In this document: positions 54,383 through 64,000 of the stretch, piece by piece
Numbering within the stretch: the stretch's first letter is position 1
Layout of the letters: each line of letters opens with the position of its first letter
Origin: Xiphophorus maculatus
Taxonomy: Eukaryota > Chordata > Actinopteri > Cyprinodontiformes > Poeciliidae
Assembly: GCF_002775205.1 (NCBI RefSeq)
Contig: NC_036450.1
Span: 10,768,979 to 10,832,978, forward strand
DNA length: 64,000 nucleotides
Direction of reading: 5' to 3'
Made by a program: the position numbers and the translations under genes
Notes under the pieces: model-generated
Seen by the model: the letters and a program-made list of their open reading frames with translations, nothing else
The model's database searches: none
Told to the model about the DNA's origin: nothing

Positions 54383-54760
54383 GACGGAGCTACTTCTTTT
54401 CCTCAGCACCCGACGACCGGTCAAACGAGGCGGGGAAGCAGCGGAACCGATCCTCCTCGCGCGGTCCCAGCAGCCGTTGTAACGGTAACGGCTGCTGCCT
54501 CCAACTGGGATGGCACTGAGCTCCTCTCACACGCCAGCTTTTCCAACCGGCCGCTCTCTCCTCCCACTTTTCCTCCACCTTCTCCTCTATTTTTCCTCTC
54601 CAGGCTTTCTCTTCTCCTCTCCCTCCGAGGCACGCGTGATGAATAATGAAAGGCTCGCGAGGTCCCAGGAGTGTTTTCTGTCCCGTTTTCTTTTTTTCAG
54701 AGCGCGAGCCGAGCACAATGAGGCCGACCCGCGTGGATCAAGTTACCACCGTCCTGCCTT
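54383..54760 (-). promoter_or_regulatory. candidate akap2 promoter and non-coding first exon
   Basis: The most GC- and CpG-rich non-coding block in the window, with a purine-rich minus strand. A minus-strand donor CCGTC|gtaagc lies at 54383/54382. The longest minus frame (54390-54716) ends in a stop just before that donor and has a low-complexity Lys/Glu/Arg composition, so it looks like a 5'UTR. Human AKAP2 also has its own promoter between PALM2 and the AKAP2 body, as I recall. Confidence 0.4.
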
Positions 54761-55072
54761 TCATTCATTCATTTATTCAGCCGCTAAGCAGTCTGACTGC
54801 AGCCCTGTCCAGCTTCACCTCCCTCTCTTCTTCTTGCAAATGCGCTTAGGTGAGTTTTCAAGAGAACCAAACCAAGCAAATTATTCATTATCTCTAGCTA
54901 TGTCGCTTTAAAGTAGACTTCCTTAATTAGTTTCCGTAAGTTTTTTTCCCACGTTTTTCCTCAACTCCGTTCTTTTTTCTTTTCTTTTTTTTCGCTTTAT
55001 TTTACAATACAAAACTACTAATAATTGTCTAATTTTAGGAAATAAGACATGGTATAATTTATTTTTTTTTCT

Positions 55073-55320
55073 TCAAATGGAAATCTGAAAAGTGTGGCGT
55101 GCATTTGTGTCCAGAAACTGTAACCTCCAGTCTCCTGAGGAATGTCTCTACCAGTTTACCAATTTATGAGAATTAAATGTTTGCTCTTTCTTCTTGGAAA
55201 AAAAAAGAGAAAAAAGTCATGATCAGTCTAAATGAATGGAGAGTATCTGCAAATGCCAATTTTCAAGTCTCGTCATTGTTTCTCAATTGGATTTGACTAA
55301 CACACTTTTTAAATTTGTAT
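55073..55320 (-). mobile_element. Tc1-like relic, end portion
   Basis: Contains ctgaaaagtgtggcgtgcat (55086), ggaatgtctctaccagttta (55140) and caattttcaagtctcgtcat (55257), the left-terminal blocks of the common fish Tc1 family in antisense orientation. Confidence 0.65.
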
Positions 55321-57024
55321 GTGCTAAAAAATAACAAATATCACCTTTCTCCGACTTCACGATTATATGTTACCCTGTGATGGTCTGTCTTATCCCAACA
55401 AAATTTTAATATAGAATATGTAAATGGTACAGATTGAATTTTTTAATTAATTTATTTATTTTATTATTATTACTATGTCCAACTGCCCCAGCTCTTTTGT
55501 CTGGGAGAACAGTCTGGTCTGCAGGCCAGCTTGTTTTGCTTCTGGTCTCTTTTAGTACAAAGTGAAACTGCAGTGCTATGTGGAGTATGTGGTTTGTCTT
55601 TGTCTTTCTAAAACAGACAAAGCTTTACCTGATAAAAGATGCTGTTGGGATGGCTGCATATTTTTGTTCCAAAGGCTGCAGCTTTACCATGACCTTTCCA
55701 CTAATACGTCCTCTGTGTCCCAAGATGGAACTCTGCTTTTCAAAGAACATTGAATGCAGTTAATTTATTAATTTTTAATGTTTGATCTTTAAAATAGAGG
55801 CAGCAACCTAGATTTTTTTTCTCTCTTGTCTTTCTAAGTGTGAAGTGTCTTGATCACAAAAGAAGCGCACAGAGTTCATTCACGCTACTAATGGAGTTCA
55901 ACAACAAGAGCTTACATGTGCAACTTTAGCTATACACTGAAATATATGAAAAGGTAAAAATTTCTATTTTTCTGTTAGCAACCAACATGTTCTGTATTCA
56001 GTCAGCTATCAGCAGGAGAAGCAGAAAACACGTCGTGTCACACATTTTACTAGCTGCAAAGAACTTGCAGTCTTGTCATTGTCACAGCACTGCGGTTGTC
56101 GTGTCTTTCATGTCCTTGCTAAACTTTTATCTGGAAAAAATTTTGCTTTGAACCCCAGATCGTGACAGACAGTTTTTTTTTGTTTTTTTTTTCTATCTTT
56201 AGAGTTGGTGTGAAACCAAAGTTTGTGACAGAATTTTAAACATATAAGGTAAAAAAAAATGCTTCAGGGCTCACGTAAACCATAAAAAAGTTGAATCTGA
56301 ATTGGTAAACATTCATTACTCACCATGGCAGATTGGTGGTCTATCCTTGGAAAAGGAGCTTCAAAGCCATTTGCTGTCATTATGGTGGCCTCTTGGCTGT
56401 AGCCTGCACAGTGAAATTTGAGTTATTGTTTTCATAGTTTTACTTGTTATATATGACCACATTTGAGAATTTTGATTGTGTTACAAGCAGTTCCTTCTGA
56501 TTGTACCTGAACCACTAAAGCATAAATGTCCACACACAAAAATTTCAGATTTGTTCACATCTATGTAAAGATAATGACTGCGCCACTAAATAGGAAAGTG
56601 AAACAAAAAAATTTTTTTCCTCATCATGCACATAGAAATGTTTAAAACATGAACATGTGTGATTTTATGCAGATTTTAATTCTAATCTATCATTCTTAGT
56701 AATATTCATCTTTTCATTCTGAGAATCTAACTTCTTTCGCCACTTGCCTTACTAGTTTAATAGTTTCTGCTGGATGGATGTAAACTAATTTTGTATAGCC
56801 TGTATATTATGTGTTCCCACAGGATTTGTGCAGTGGTATTAAAGGAATTTTTCATGAGGACTGAGAATTATACTGAAAGAGAACATGTATTTTTAGTCTG
56901 CATCCTGTGTCCTGTCACTTATACTTGTAACAACATAAATCTGCTAAAGTTAAACCTGGCAACATTGAGAAATTATAGTGCAGTCAGGGTATTTCTACTT
57001 CATTTACATACTCTTTGGTGTATG

Positions 57025-57054
57025 CCTTTAGAGACTATATGCAGTCTCTAAAGG
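57025..57054. repeat. short perfect hairpin
   Basis: Arms cctttagagact (57025-57036) and agtctctaaagg (57043-57054), 6-base loop. Confidence 0.5.
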
Positions 57055-57439
57055 TATAAAAGTCACATTAATTTGGGGCTTTCAAAGATTTCATCATTAA
57101 CAGTCATCTGGAATATTTCTAACTGGATATTTGATCACTTTTCTTGGCAGAATTGAAAGAGTTGGTTTAAATTGGAGAAGGTGAGATCTATAGGAAAGTC
57201 ATTACAGAAACTTAATGTTAGCCTACTTTATCCATTTCAAACCCCGTTTCATATAATCCCAAAATGCGGAAAAATTATGTGTAGCTCTTAAACATCTCAT
57301 CCAACCTGTCATCAAACAAAAGGAAAATGGATTATGAACCAAGGTTAAAGTCTGTTATAAAAATGGAAACTGAAAAACTGTCGGTGTCCACATTGAAACA
57401 AGTTAAACATCACAACTGATGTATAACATGCCCACTAAA

Positions 57440-57790
57440 AAAGAAACTCCTGCTCCAATTCCTTCAAATTCAGTTGCTGATTCACTGCCAGTGATAATGG
57501 CACATTGCAAAAAGGTGAGTAGAGAAATGAAGACAGAGGACTGTTTCTCCAAATTCTTTAAATTCACCTCAAATTTCAGCTAGATGATTGAAACTTGGAT
57601 ACAGCTTGCTGTTCCAACAGGACAAACAGCCACAACACACATAAAAAGATCATCAAATTTACACAAACCCTACCAATTCTGCCAAAAAATAGTAATCAAA
57701 CATTCAGCCAGAACTATGATGGAAGCTTGCCTATGAAAAGTTTATGGTAGAGGTGTAATTATCTCATGACAAATTACTCTAATATTAGAG
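57440..57790. mobile_element. possible DNA-transposon relic
   Basis: Blocks such as agtagagaaatgaagacaga, tacagcttgctgttccaaca and ggacaaacagccacaacaca resemble a repeated fish sequence I recall, but I cannot assign its family or ends. Confidence 0.35.
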
Positions 57791-59858
57791 GTGGGTGGAT
57801 CGGTCCAAAATATCACTAATATTGTTACCAAGTCGGTATTAGTGCTGGATCAATACTATACTTTAGTTTCATATTTCCTCTTGAAATTTATTTTATTTTT
57901 GCACTTCAGTTTCTCAGCCCTACCTGAAAGAATGTTGCTTTGATTTGCTCCCAAATGATACATTTCTGCACTTTGTTTATTTAGGAAAAATGCACACAAA
58001 TTTGTTTTGTTTTTCTATTATGTTGATATGTCATTAAGGTGTTTGGTAGACACCAACTTTGCACAAATTCTATTCTAGGTAAATAAAACAGAAAAACAGT
58101 CAGAATTTTGATGATATGTCAAACTTAAATAATAAAAACTGTCTGTATCAGTATTGGTGATAGCCCAGTATTTACCTGGTATCTTATCAATACCAAAATA
58201 TGCCCTGTTTACATATCACACACCTTTACTAAATACTATATAAGTGGGGGTAGATATTTAAGCCTGTCCTGTTTAATTTTGACTGAGTGAATTTGAGTTA
58301 GACTTAAAACAAGATCATATCAACAAGACTGAATGTTTTTGTGTAATTAATTCAGATATTTTGTTCCCTCTAATGCTTACCAATGTGGGGAAAAAAACAT
58401 GCTGTCCAAATGTTCTGAGTATAATGCCCAAAAATTATGTTATGTAAAATTTGAACCCTAACAAAATATGCGTGCTTTGTTAGTGACATTGGATATTATG
58501 ATAGCTGGGTGCAGTAAGGACAGCTTGTGATCTCTTGTCAGCAGCCAAAGAAAAAAGTGAATGTTAGAGACAGATGGAAAGAACAACAAGCAGGAGACAG
58601 CAGGGGGTTCACTGGAGAAACTCAGCTTTATTGACAGAAGATGGAGGGAGAGGTTACAGATGTCAGAGCAGAGAGAGAGGGTGGAACAGAGGACGTGACA
58701 GAGTGATAGGGAAGTACGGAGAGAGGTGTGAACAATAGAAAATGGCTCCTTAATTTTTGTTTCAACAGTCCAAACAACCATGAGGGTAGACAGTCAGGAA
58801 AAGGGAGACTCCTACAGATTCACATGAGTACTGCAGGCTTGGCAGTGGGACTGGTAAACTGAGTTTCCAATGTGTTTGTCCTTACTTTACATCCAAACAA
58901 ACAGAAACCCGTTCAGGGAAGCTGCATTGGTCTTCCTACATTCCCAAACTGTGAAAATGTTTTCTAATGAAGGTATTTTGTCCACTAACTGCTCAATAAT
59001 GGGAAAACAGGAAAATAAGTTAAAAAATCTCTTTCCAGCATGCGCACTTTTGGATACTTTTCTCAGCGATAAAAAAAAAAACAGTAGGATGAGGCATGTT
59101 TTATCCAACCCAGGTGAGCAAAGAAGGATTGTTATTCTCATTGTCCTCAGCCTTGAGAGCCATTCAGTTTGCTTGGTGTAAATAAAATATCTCATATCAC
59201 AAGAGTTTTGAAACAACAGTTGCAAACAAATGGGCGAAGAGTTATGTGTGGTTAATGGTGAGATCACACACAGCAAAGCAGTGGGTTGAGTGAAAATATA
59301 AAGATCTTAATTGTGCGCTCAAACAGTGACTAAAAAGGCATTGCAGAATATTTCTAATACCATAATTTGAATTATTCTCTATACCTACAAACATGTGGTA
59401 AATAAATGCATCATTAAATAAAATATAGAGGGTATTTACATTCTTTTTCAACATAGGATGCCAGGTTCTGGCATACCTGCTCAGTACCTAATTCAATAGC
59501 TTGCTGGATTTACTGACATTTGCTGTAGCCAGTCACGTTAAAGCATATTTTTGTTTGAAGAGTAAAATGCAATTCCATAGTGGGAGCTCAGTGTGTGATT
59601 TGTGGACAGAATCACCTACAAAAACATATTCATGAGACCACTTAAGGCTGGAATTGTTATTGTTTCCACCAGAGTTAGTAGCCAGAGCAGGAGGGGAAGT
59701 TAGATTCTTTAGTAGAAGATCAGGGTCAGTAAACGAGTCAATAAATAACTGTGGAGAAGTATTAATGTTGTGTCTAAAAATCAGAGTGCAGAGGCACATA
59801 TCCGGTAAAGTCTCGAAATTCTAGCTCTATTTTAAATATCCAGATTTAATCTGTCTAT

Positions 59859-59878
59859 CTATATATATATATATATAT
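59859..59878. repeat. (TA)n microsatellite
   Basis: About ten TA units. Confidence 0.75.
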
Positions 59879-61271
59879 TTATTTATTTTACACTTTTTAA
59901 AAGTTTTTTTGTTTAAAAAAACACTGCTTTTGGGTTTTGAACTTATTATTTTATATGTGAAGACACAAAATATTGTGTTTTTGTTTTCCCAAAAATATTT
60001 CTGAAATCTCATCTCTGTCCTGAACTTGATTTTTTTATTCCATCTCATCTTGTGAGATGGATGTTTCATCACATTGCTTATTCCTGATAGAGGTCAGCTG
60101 CACAGGAATCTAATACCACTAATTGTCTGATTTAAAACTGGAACAGGTCTGACTGGTGAGTGAATCATGTCAAGATCAGAGTTCATGCATTAAGCACGTT
60201 AGGTGAGTTTCCTGATTTTTTTTTTTTTATGGCAAATTGGAGTTACGAACTCCTTCCCAAATCCTTGAGAAGTTTTAGCATCCTTCTAGCCAAAGGCTGT
60301 GCTGATTGTAGGAAGAGCTGGCAGTGCTTTTAGTCTTTTTGTTTTTGTAAAAAGTGTAGTATTTTCCACATCAATTAAATGATGCTACAAAAAGTACTCA
60401 TTAAAAGCATGTAACTTTTTTTTTTCCAATATAAGCTCATAAGAGCACATGTACAACTGTAACACCAACGTAACTTCTGTGTTAGTAGTTGTAAATTATT
60501 TTATGTTTAACTGTTTAAATATGCATTCCCACACTGCAGAATGTATTTGTTTTCAGCTGCCTGTGCTTTTAATAATTAGACACACTGGAAAAGTTGGCTG
60601 TTTTGATCCTACTGGCTGCCAAATGGTGATCCGGACCTTCCTATTGGCTTGTGAGTTAGGAAGAACAAGAATGAGAGGAAATGACCTCAGCAGTGGAGCT
60701 GTTGGAGTTAGTGGTGGAAGCACCAGAGGGAGAAGAGAGCGAAAACAAAAGGTTTCTTGCGGAAACACGCATCATTGGATTTTTGAGTTTCAAAACAAAA
60801 CAACGTGTGGTTGCATAAGAGAAGCAAAGAAATAAAAGTATAATAGAAACATCTATTTATCTCTATATTTTGTTAGAACTATCATTGTTGTAGAATGAAC
60901 AGGCACGTAAAGAAACCAAGGCAACAAATACCCACCTCTCCTGTCTCTGGAGAGAGACTCTGTACAAAGAAAAGTGTGGGTTGGTTCAGTTCGTACATTT
61001 CTCTGTGTGATTGTTTTTATTGGTGTGTGTTGAACAGGAGGCTGAGGGTTAACAGAGGAGGATGTGGCCTAACAGAAGGAGTTAAGGAGAAACAAGTGAT
61101 GCTTTGTTTGAACGCTTAATAGGCTGTAACACCAGGGGAGATGATTTGGTTGGTTGATGTGCGACTGATTGTCTGTAAAGCCTTGTTTACAGAAAGCTGA
61201 TGCTGTTTGGCAAACAGCCTATTGTTTTTCTTCACCTTTGCCCGGACAGACTTTTCCATAATCATAGGTTT

Positions 61272-62188
61272 TTGGCACAGATATTCTCACCCCTTAAGCT
61301 TTTGCACTTTTTGCCACCTCAAAATCACAAACCTCACTATTTTATTGGGATTTTACCTCATAGACCAAATAAATTGGTGCATAGTTGTAGAGTAGAAGGC
61401 AAATGAGATATGGTTTTCAACTTCTTTATTAAAGAGAAGTCTTAAATGTGTGGCATGTGTATGTAACCACCTCACTGCTATTATAGCTGCAAGTCTCTAT
61501 CGTCTCTGCTCATCTTGAGACTGAAATCAATGCCCATTCTGTTTTGACAGGATGGAGAGTTTTTGTGAACATGAACATTTAGTCTTGCCACAGTTTCTCA
61601 ACTGGATACAAGTCCAACCTTTGTCAAGGCATGAATAATACTAACATTAATACATTTTGGAAGGTGAACCCAAGCCTTTTGTTGCCTCTAGCAAGTTTTC
61701 TTTCTGGGATTTCTCTTTCTTAAGCATCATCAAGTTTGACATTGACTTCGACTAGCTTCAATGTCCCTCTTGGAGAAAAGCATCCCCACTTCATGACACT
61801 GCCACCAGTGTATTTCACGATGGAGATGGTGTTCTATATCATGTTCAGTGCCAGGTCTCTGCTATACACATGTGTTGGCTCTCATCCTAATAAAGTCCCT
61901 TCTTCCACAACTTTGCTGTGGCCCCTCAATGACTTGCTGGAAGCAGTAAACATAAATATTAATTACTTTCTACAAAGATGTTTTTCTTCCTGCCACTTTT
62001 CCATAAAGGCTGGATTTATCTTGTCTTTGTTCACTTGAGCTGTTGTCTATTTAAGAATATTTTTGAAAACCGTTGGTTATTTTTCTTTCATTTCACCATT
62101 ATATGCTACTTCCTGATGGTCTAGCAAATAAAATCCCAATAAAACACATACAACATGCATAATAGCTCAAGGGGTATGAATATTCTTA
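61272..62188 (-). mobile_element. Tc1-like element, near full span, decayed
   Basis: Left end cacagatattctcacccctt. The right end, reversed, is taagaatattcatacccctt, a clear terminal inverted pair about 0.9 kb apart. The interior, in antisense, keeps cacagtttctcaactggata (61590), gaaaagcatccccacttcat (61775) and ccacttttccataaaggctg (61994). The minus transposase frame is broken throughout. This is the longest Tc1 copy in the window. Confidence 0.75.
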
Positions 62189-62468
62189 ACAGCTTATTTT
62201 CTGCATCTTTTTTGATGATCTGAATTCACAAAATACCACATTGTCTGATAAGACAGCAGGTGGAAGTGTTATAGAGGTAACGAGAGAGCAAAAATGATCA
62301 GGTGGCTGAGCAGAAAGTCAAACGTGAGACAAGAAATGGAGTGTGTTTGTGCATGTTGTGCCAGTCATTCAGAGTCCAGAGGAGGAAGCTAGAGCTTCTG
62401 TTAGTAATCATCCAAACACAGCGCAGAGGAAGGTGATAATAAAAGGTTGGAAGAGGGAGAAGACTCAG

Positions 62469-63349
62469 TCACATGAGGATGCAGCACTGGCACCGTTTCC
62501 TCTTGTCCGTACCTGTGGCGGGGGTGAGGCCGGGCGGCGGGGATATGTTTGCTTCTGGGTTTGCAGGGGGTGAGGACGCGCTGTCCGGTTCGCGCCCGTC
62601 AGACGACAGTTCCGTGCTGACGGCCTCGGACGTGGCCGGCCGTCCCGACACCAGGTCGGCGGCGGTGCCGTCGATGATGGAGATGTCAGTGACCGTCTTC
62701 TCCCTCAGGGATTTCTCATCATCTTCGTCAATGAGCACGACCTCGGCCTTGACTGCACCGTCAAAGCCGAGCAGCCTCCTGCTCTCACTTGTGTCCTCAA
62801 CATCCTGGTAGCCAAGGAATACCATGGTGACAGGGTGCTCCGTGCTGGCTTGGGGCATGGGGCTGAGCTCACTGCTCTGATTGGCTGATGAACCTGGTTG
62901 GGTTGTAATGGGAGCAGAGGAAAGGGGCATCATGCCCAGCCGGGTTTCCCTTTGGAGGGTGATCTGGGCTGGTGGACTGGAAGGAATGGATGGTGGGGCA
63001 CAGGAGGGGGGTGACAGATCGTCAACATCAGCAGGAGAAACGTAAGCTTGACGTGGAACTGGGGTCACCGTCACCTGACCCCTCCCACTGTCTCCTCTTC
63101 CTCCTGCATGTGAAGGCCTGGCAGCTCGCTGGACTAACTCATCAACCTGTGCAGAGCTCCAGCCGTTCTCCACGGTGCTGGTAGAGACGCCCCCAGAGGA
63201 AGTGACCTCGTAGACGACTTTCCTGCCATCATCGTAGACCTTGACACCCCGCGAAGCCGCCTCCAATGGGCTGACGCGATTGGCCGACAGGATGCGCTGC
63301 TCACCAGTCTTCGGGTCGTGCTGAACGTTGATCTCCATGGCGAACATTG
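62469..63349 (-). CDS. palm2akap2: paralemmin-2 terminal coding exon (partial gene)
   Basis: The last exon of PALM2: 292 codons and TGA after a split codon (acceptor ctaacag|CAATG, entered in phase 1, so G|CA gives alanine). It opens AMFAMEINVQHDPKTGEQRI, then GVKVYDDGRKVVYEVTSSGG. A diverged Ser/Pro-rich middle follows, then PVTMVFLGYQDVEDTSES and KAEVVLIDEDDEKSLREKTV. The end is KRKRCQCCILM. CILM is a CaaX prenylation box (methionine last favours farnesyl) and the cysteines before it are the usual palmitoylation sites, so this form should be anchored to the inner plasma membrane. Paralemmins are linked to membrane shape and actin-rich processes. The N-terminal coiled-coil exons lie beyond 64000. 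Confidence 0.93.
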
Positions 63350-64000
63350 CTGTTAGAACAAGAGGTGTGGGGTGGGATGGGATGGAGGGGAGAGTGGGTT
63401 TGAAGAAGGAGTTAAGGGGTGGGTTGAGGGAAGTGAAAAGGGGGGTGGGGACAAAAAGGTGAGGGGATGAAGTGGGAGGATCCAAAACAGTTTCTTAAAA
63501 AAGTGATCATTAAAATCATATCTGTTAAGCTGTTAGTAAATTATCAATTTATCCAGAATATTAGGGAATCTAATCAGTATGGGAAACCAAAAATATTTTA
63601 CTGTCAACATGTTGATACTAAGTCAGGATAAACAGATAATGGTAAACTTGTCACCCCTTATAGTTTTGTATTCAACTTTCCATTTTAAATTAATTACTGT
63701 CTAAAAATGTTAATTAATGACTTCCGACTTTCTATTTTTCTCAGTGTATTAACATGGTATGACATGGAAGCCCACTCCCAAAGCCACTCTTCAAAATTGG
63801 AAAGACAAAAGAACAGACTTTTCAAGCGAGGTGATGAAGAAAAATCAACTCGACCAAACTTTTGTCAAGTCAAGAAAGAGCAAAAGTTAAAGAGGATAAA
63901 ACAACTGTAATGGAGAATTGGGTCAAAGACTGGCATCTTGGGGTCACCAAATCTTCATACCAACCAGAAGATGCCATGTATTTGACAGCTGATTGTTTGG
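63350..64000. other. PALM2 intron upstream of its terminal exon
   Basis: Next to the acceptor (63357-63480) the plus strand is strongly G-rich (C-rich in the transcript), with several runs of 3-6 G. The remainder to the window edge is AT-rich with no exon seen. Confidence 0.5.

Larger units (their letters stand above)
54761..62468. other. intron-like DNA between PALM2 terminal exon and the 54-kb island
   Basis: AT-rich, with Tc1 relics at 55073-55320 and 61272-62188, another possible relic at 57440-57790, an AT microsatellite (59859-59878) and small hairpins. It should include the PALM2 3'UTR directly left of 62469. No coding exon confirmed. Confidence 0.45.

Noticed and set aside
54510..54911. 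133-codon plus frame over the 54-kb GC-rich block
   Set aside because: Low-complexity Ser/Leu/Phe translation from a pyrimidine-rich tract, no similarity, and no splice context on the plus strand.
60449..60835. 128-codon plus frame
   Set aside because: Composition is not protein-like in its first half, with no homologue recognised; length is within chance expectation for this AT-rich DNA.

Overview
The window reads as nuclear DNA from a ray-finned (teleost) fish. The genes are spliced with GT-AG introns and encode recognisable vertebrate proteins. Introns are short (snx30 fits in about 10 kb). The AT-rich non-coding DNA holds many decayed Tc1-like, hAT-like and miniature inverted-repeat elements of the kind common in teleosts. 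I cannot name the species. All homology calls come from reading translations and from remembered family sequences; no search was run.

Layout: (1) 1-983, 5' flank that becomes CpG-richer near its right end. (2) 984-10851, plus strand: complete snx30 (sorting nexin-30, PX-BAR), 9 coding exons, 443 residues. (3) 10852 to about 14960: probable long snx30 3'UTR with one decayed inverted-repeat element. (4) 16534-24104, minus strand: complete slc46a2 (major facilitator family), 7 coding exons, 444 residues, convergent with snx30. Its intron 4 holds a 1.47-kb hAT-like element with an 8-bp target duplication and a second element nested inside. (5) 24105-28197: intergenic DNA plus probable akap2 3'UTR. 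(6) 28198-34523, minus strand: the AKAP2 part of palm2akap2, 7 coding exons. (7) 34524-62468: a 28-kb intron-like stretch with no confirmed coding exon. It has two GC-rich, purine/pyrimidine-biased islands (about 39.16-39.52 kb and 54.38-54.76 kb) that could be alternative first exons, plus several transposon relics. (8) 62469-63349, minus strand: the terminal coding exon of PALM2, ending in a CaaX box. The rest of PALM2 lies beyond the right edge.

The products share no single pathway. SNX30 belongs to the endosomal and autophagy PX-BAR sorting nexins. SLC46A2 is a multi-pass membrane transporter of the SLC46 family. PALM2 is a lipid-anchored paralemmin, and AKAP2 anchors protein kinase A. 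As I recall, human chromosome 9q31-q32 also carries PALM2-AKAP2 and a tail-to-tail SLC46A2/SNX30 pair, so this looks like conserved synteny in compact form. The most useful structural point concerns palm2akap2. The first clear AKAP2 coding exon can be an internal exon or can supply the AKAP2 start codon. Its reading phase does not match the phase at which the PALM2 terminal exon is entered, so an in-frame PALM2-AKAP2 fusion needs at least one bridging exon that I could not find. I found no undescribed multi-gene system, CRISPR array, rRNA or tRNA.
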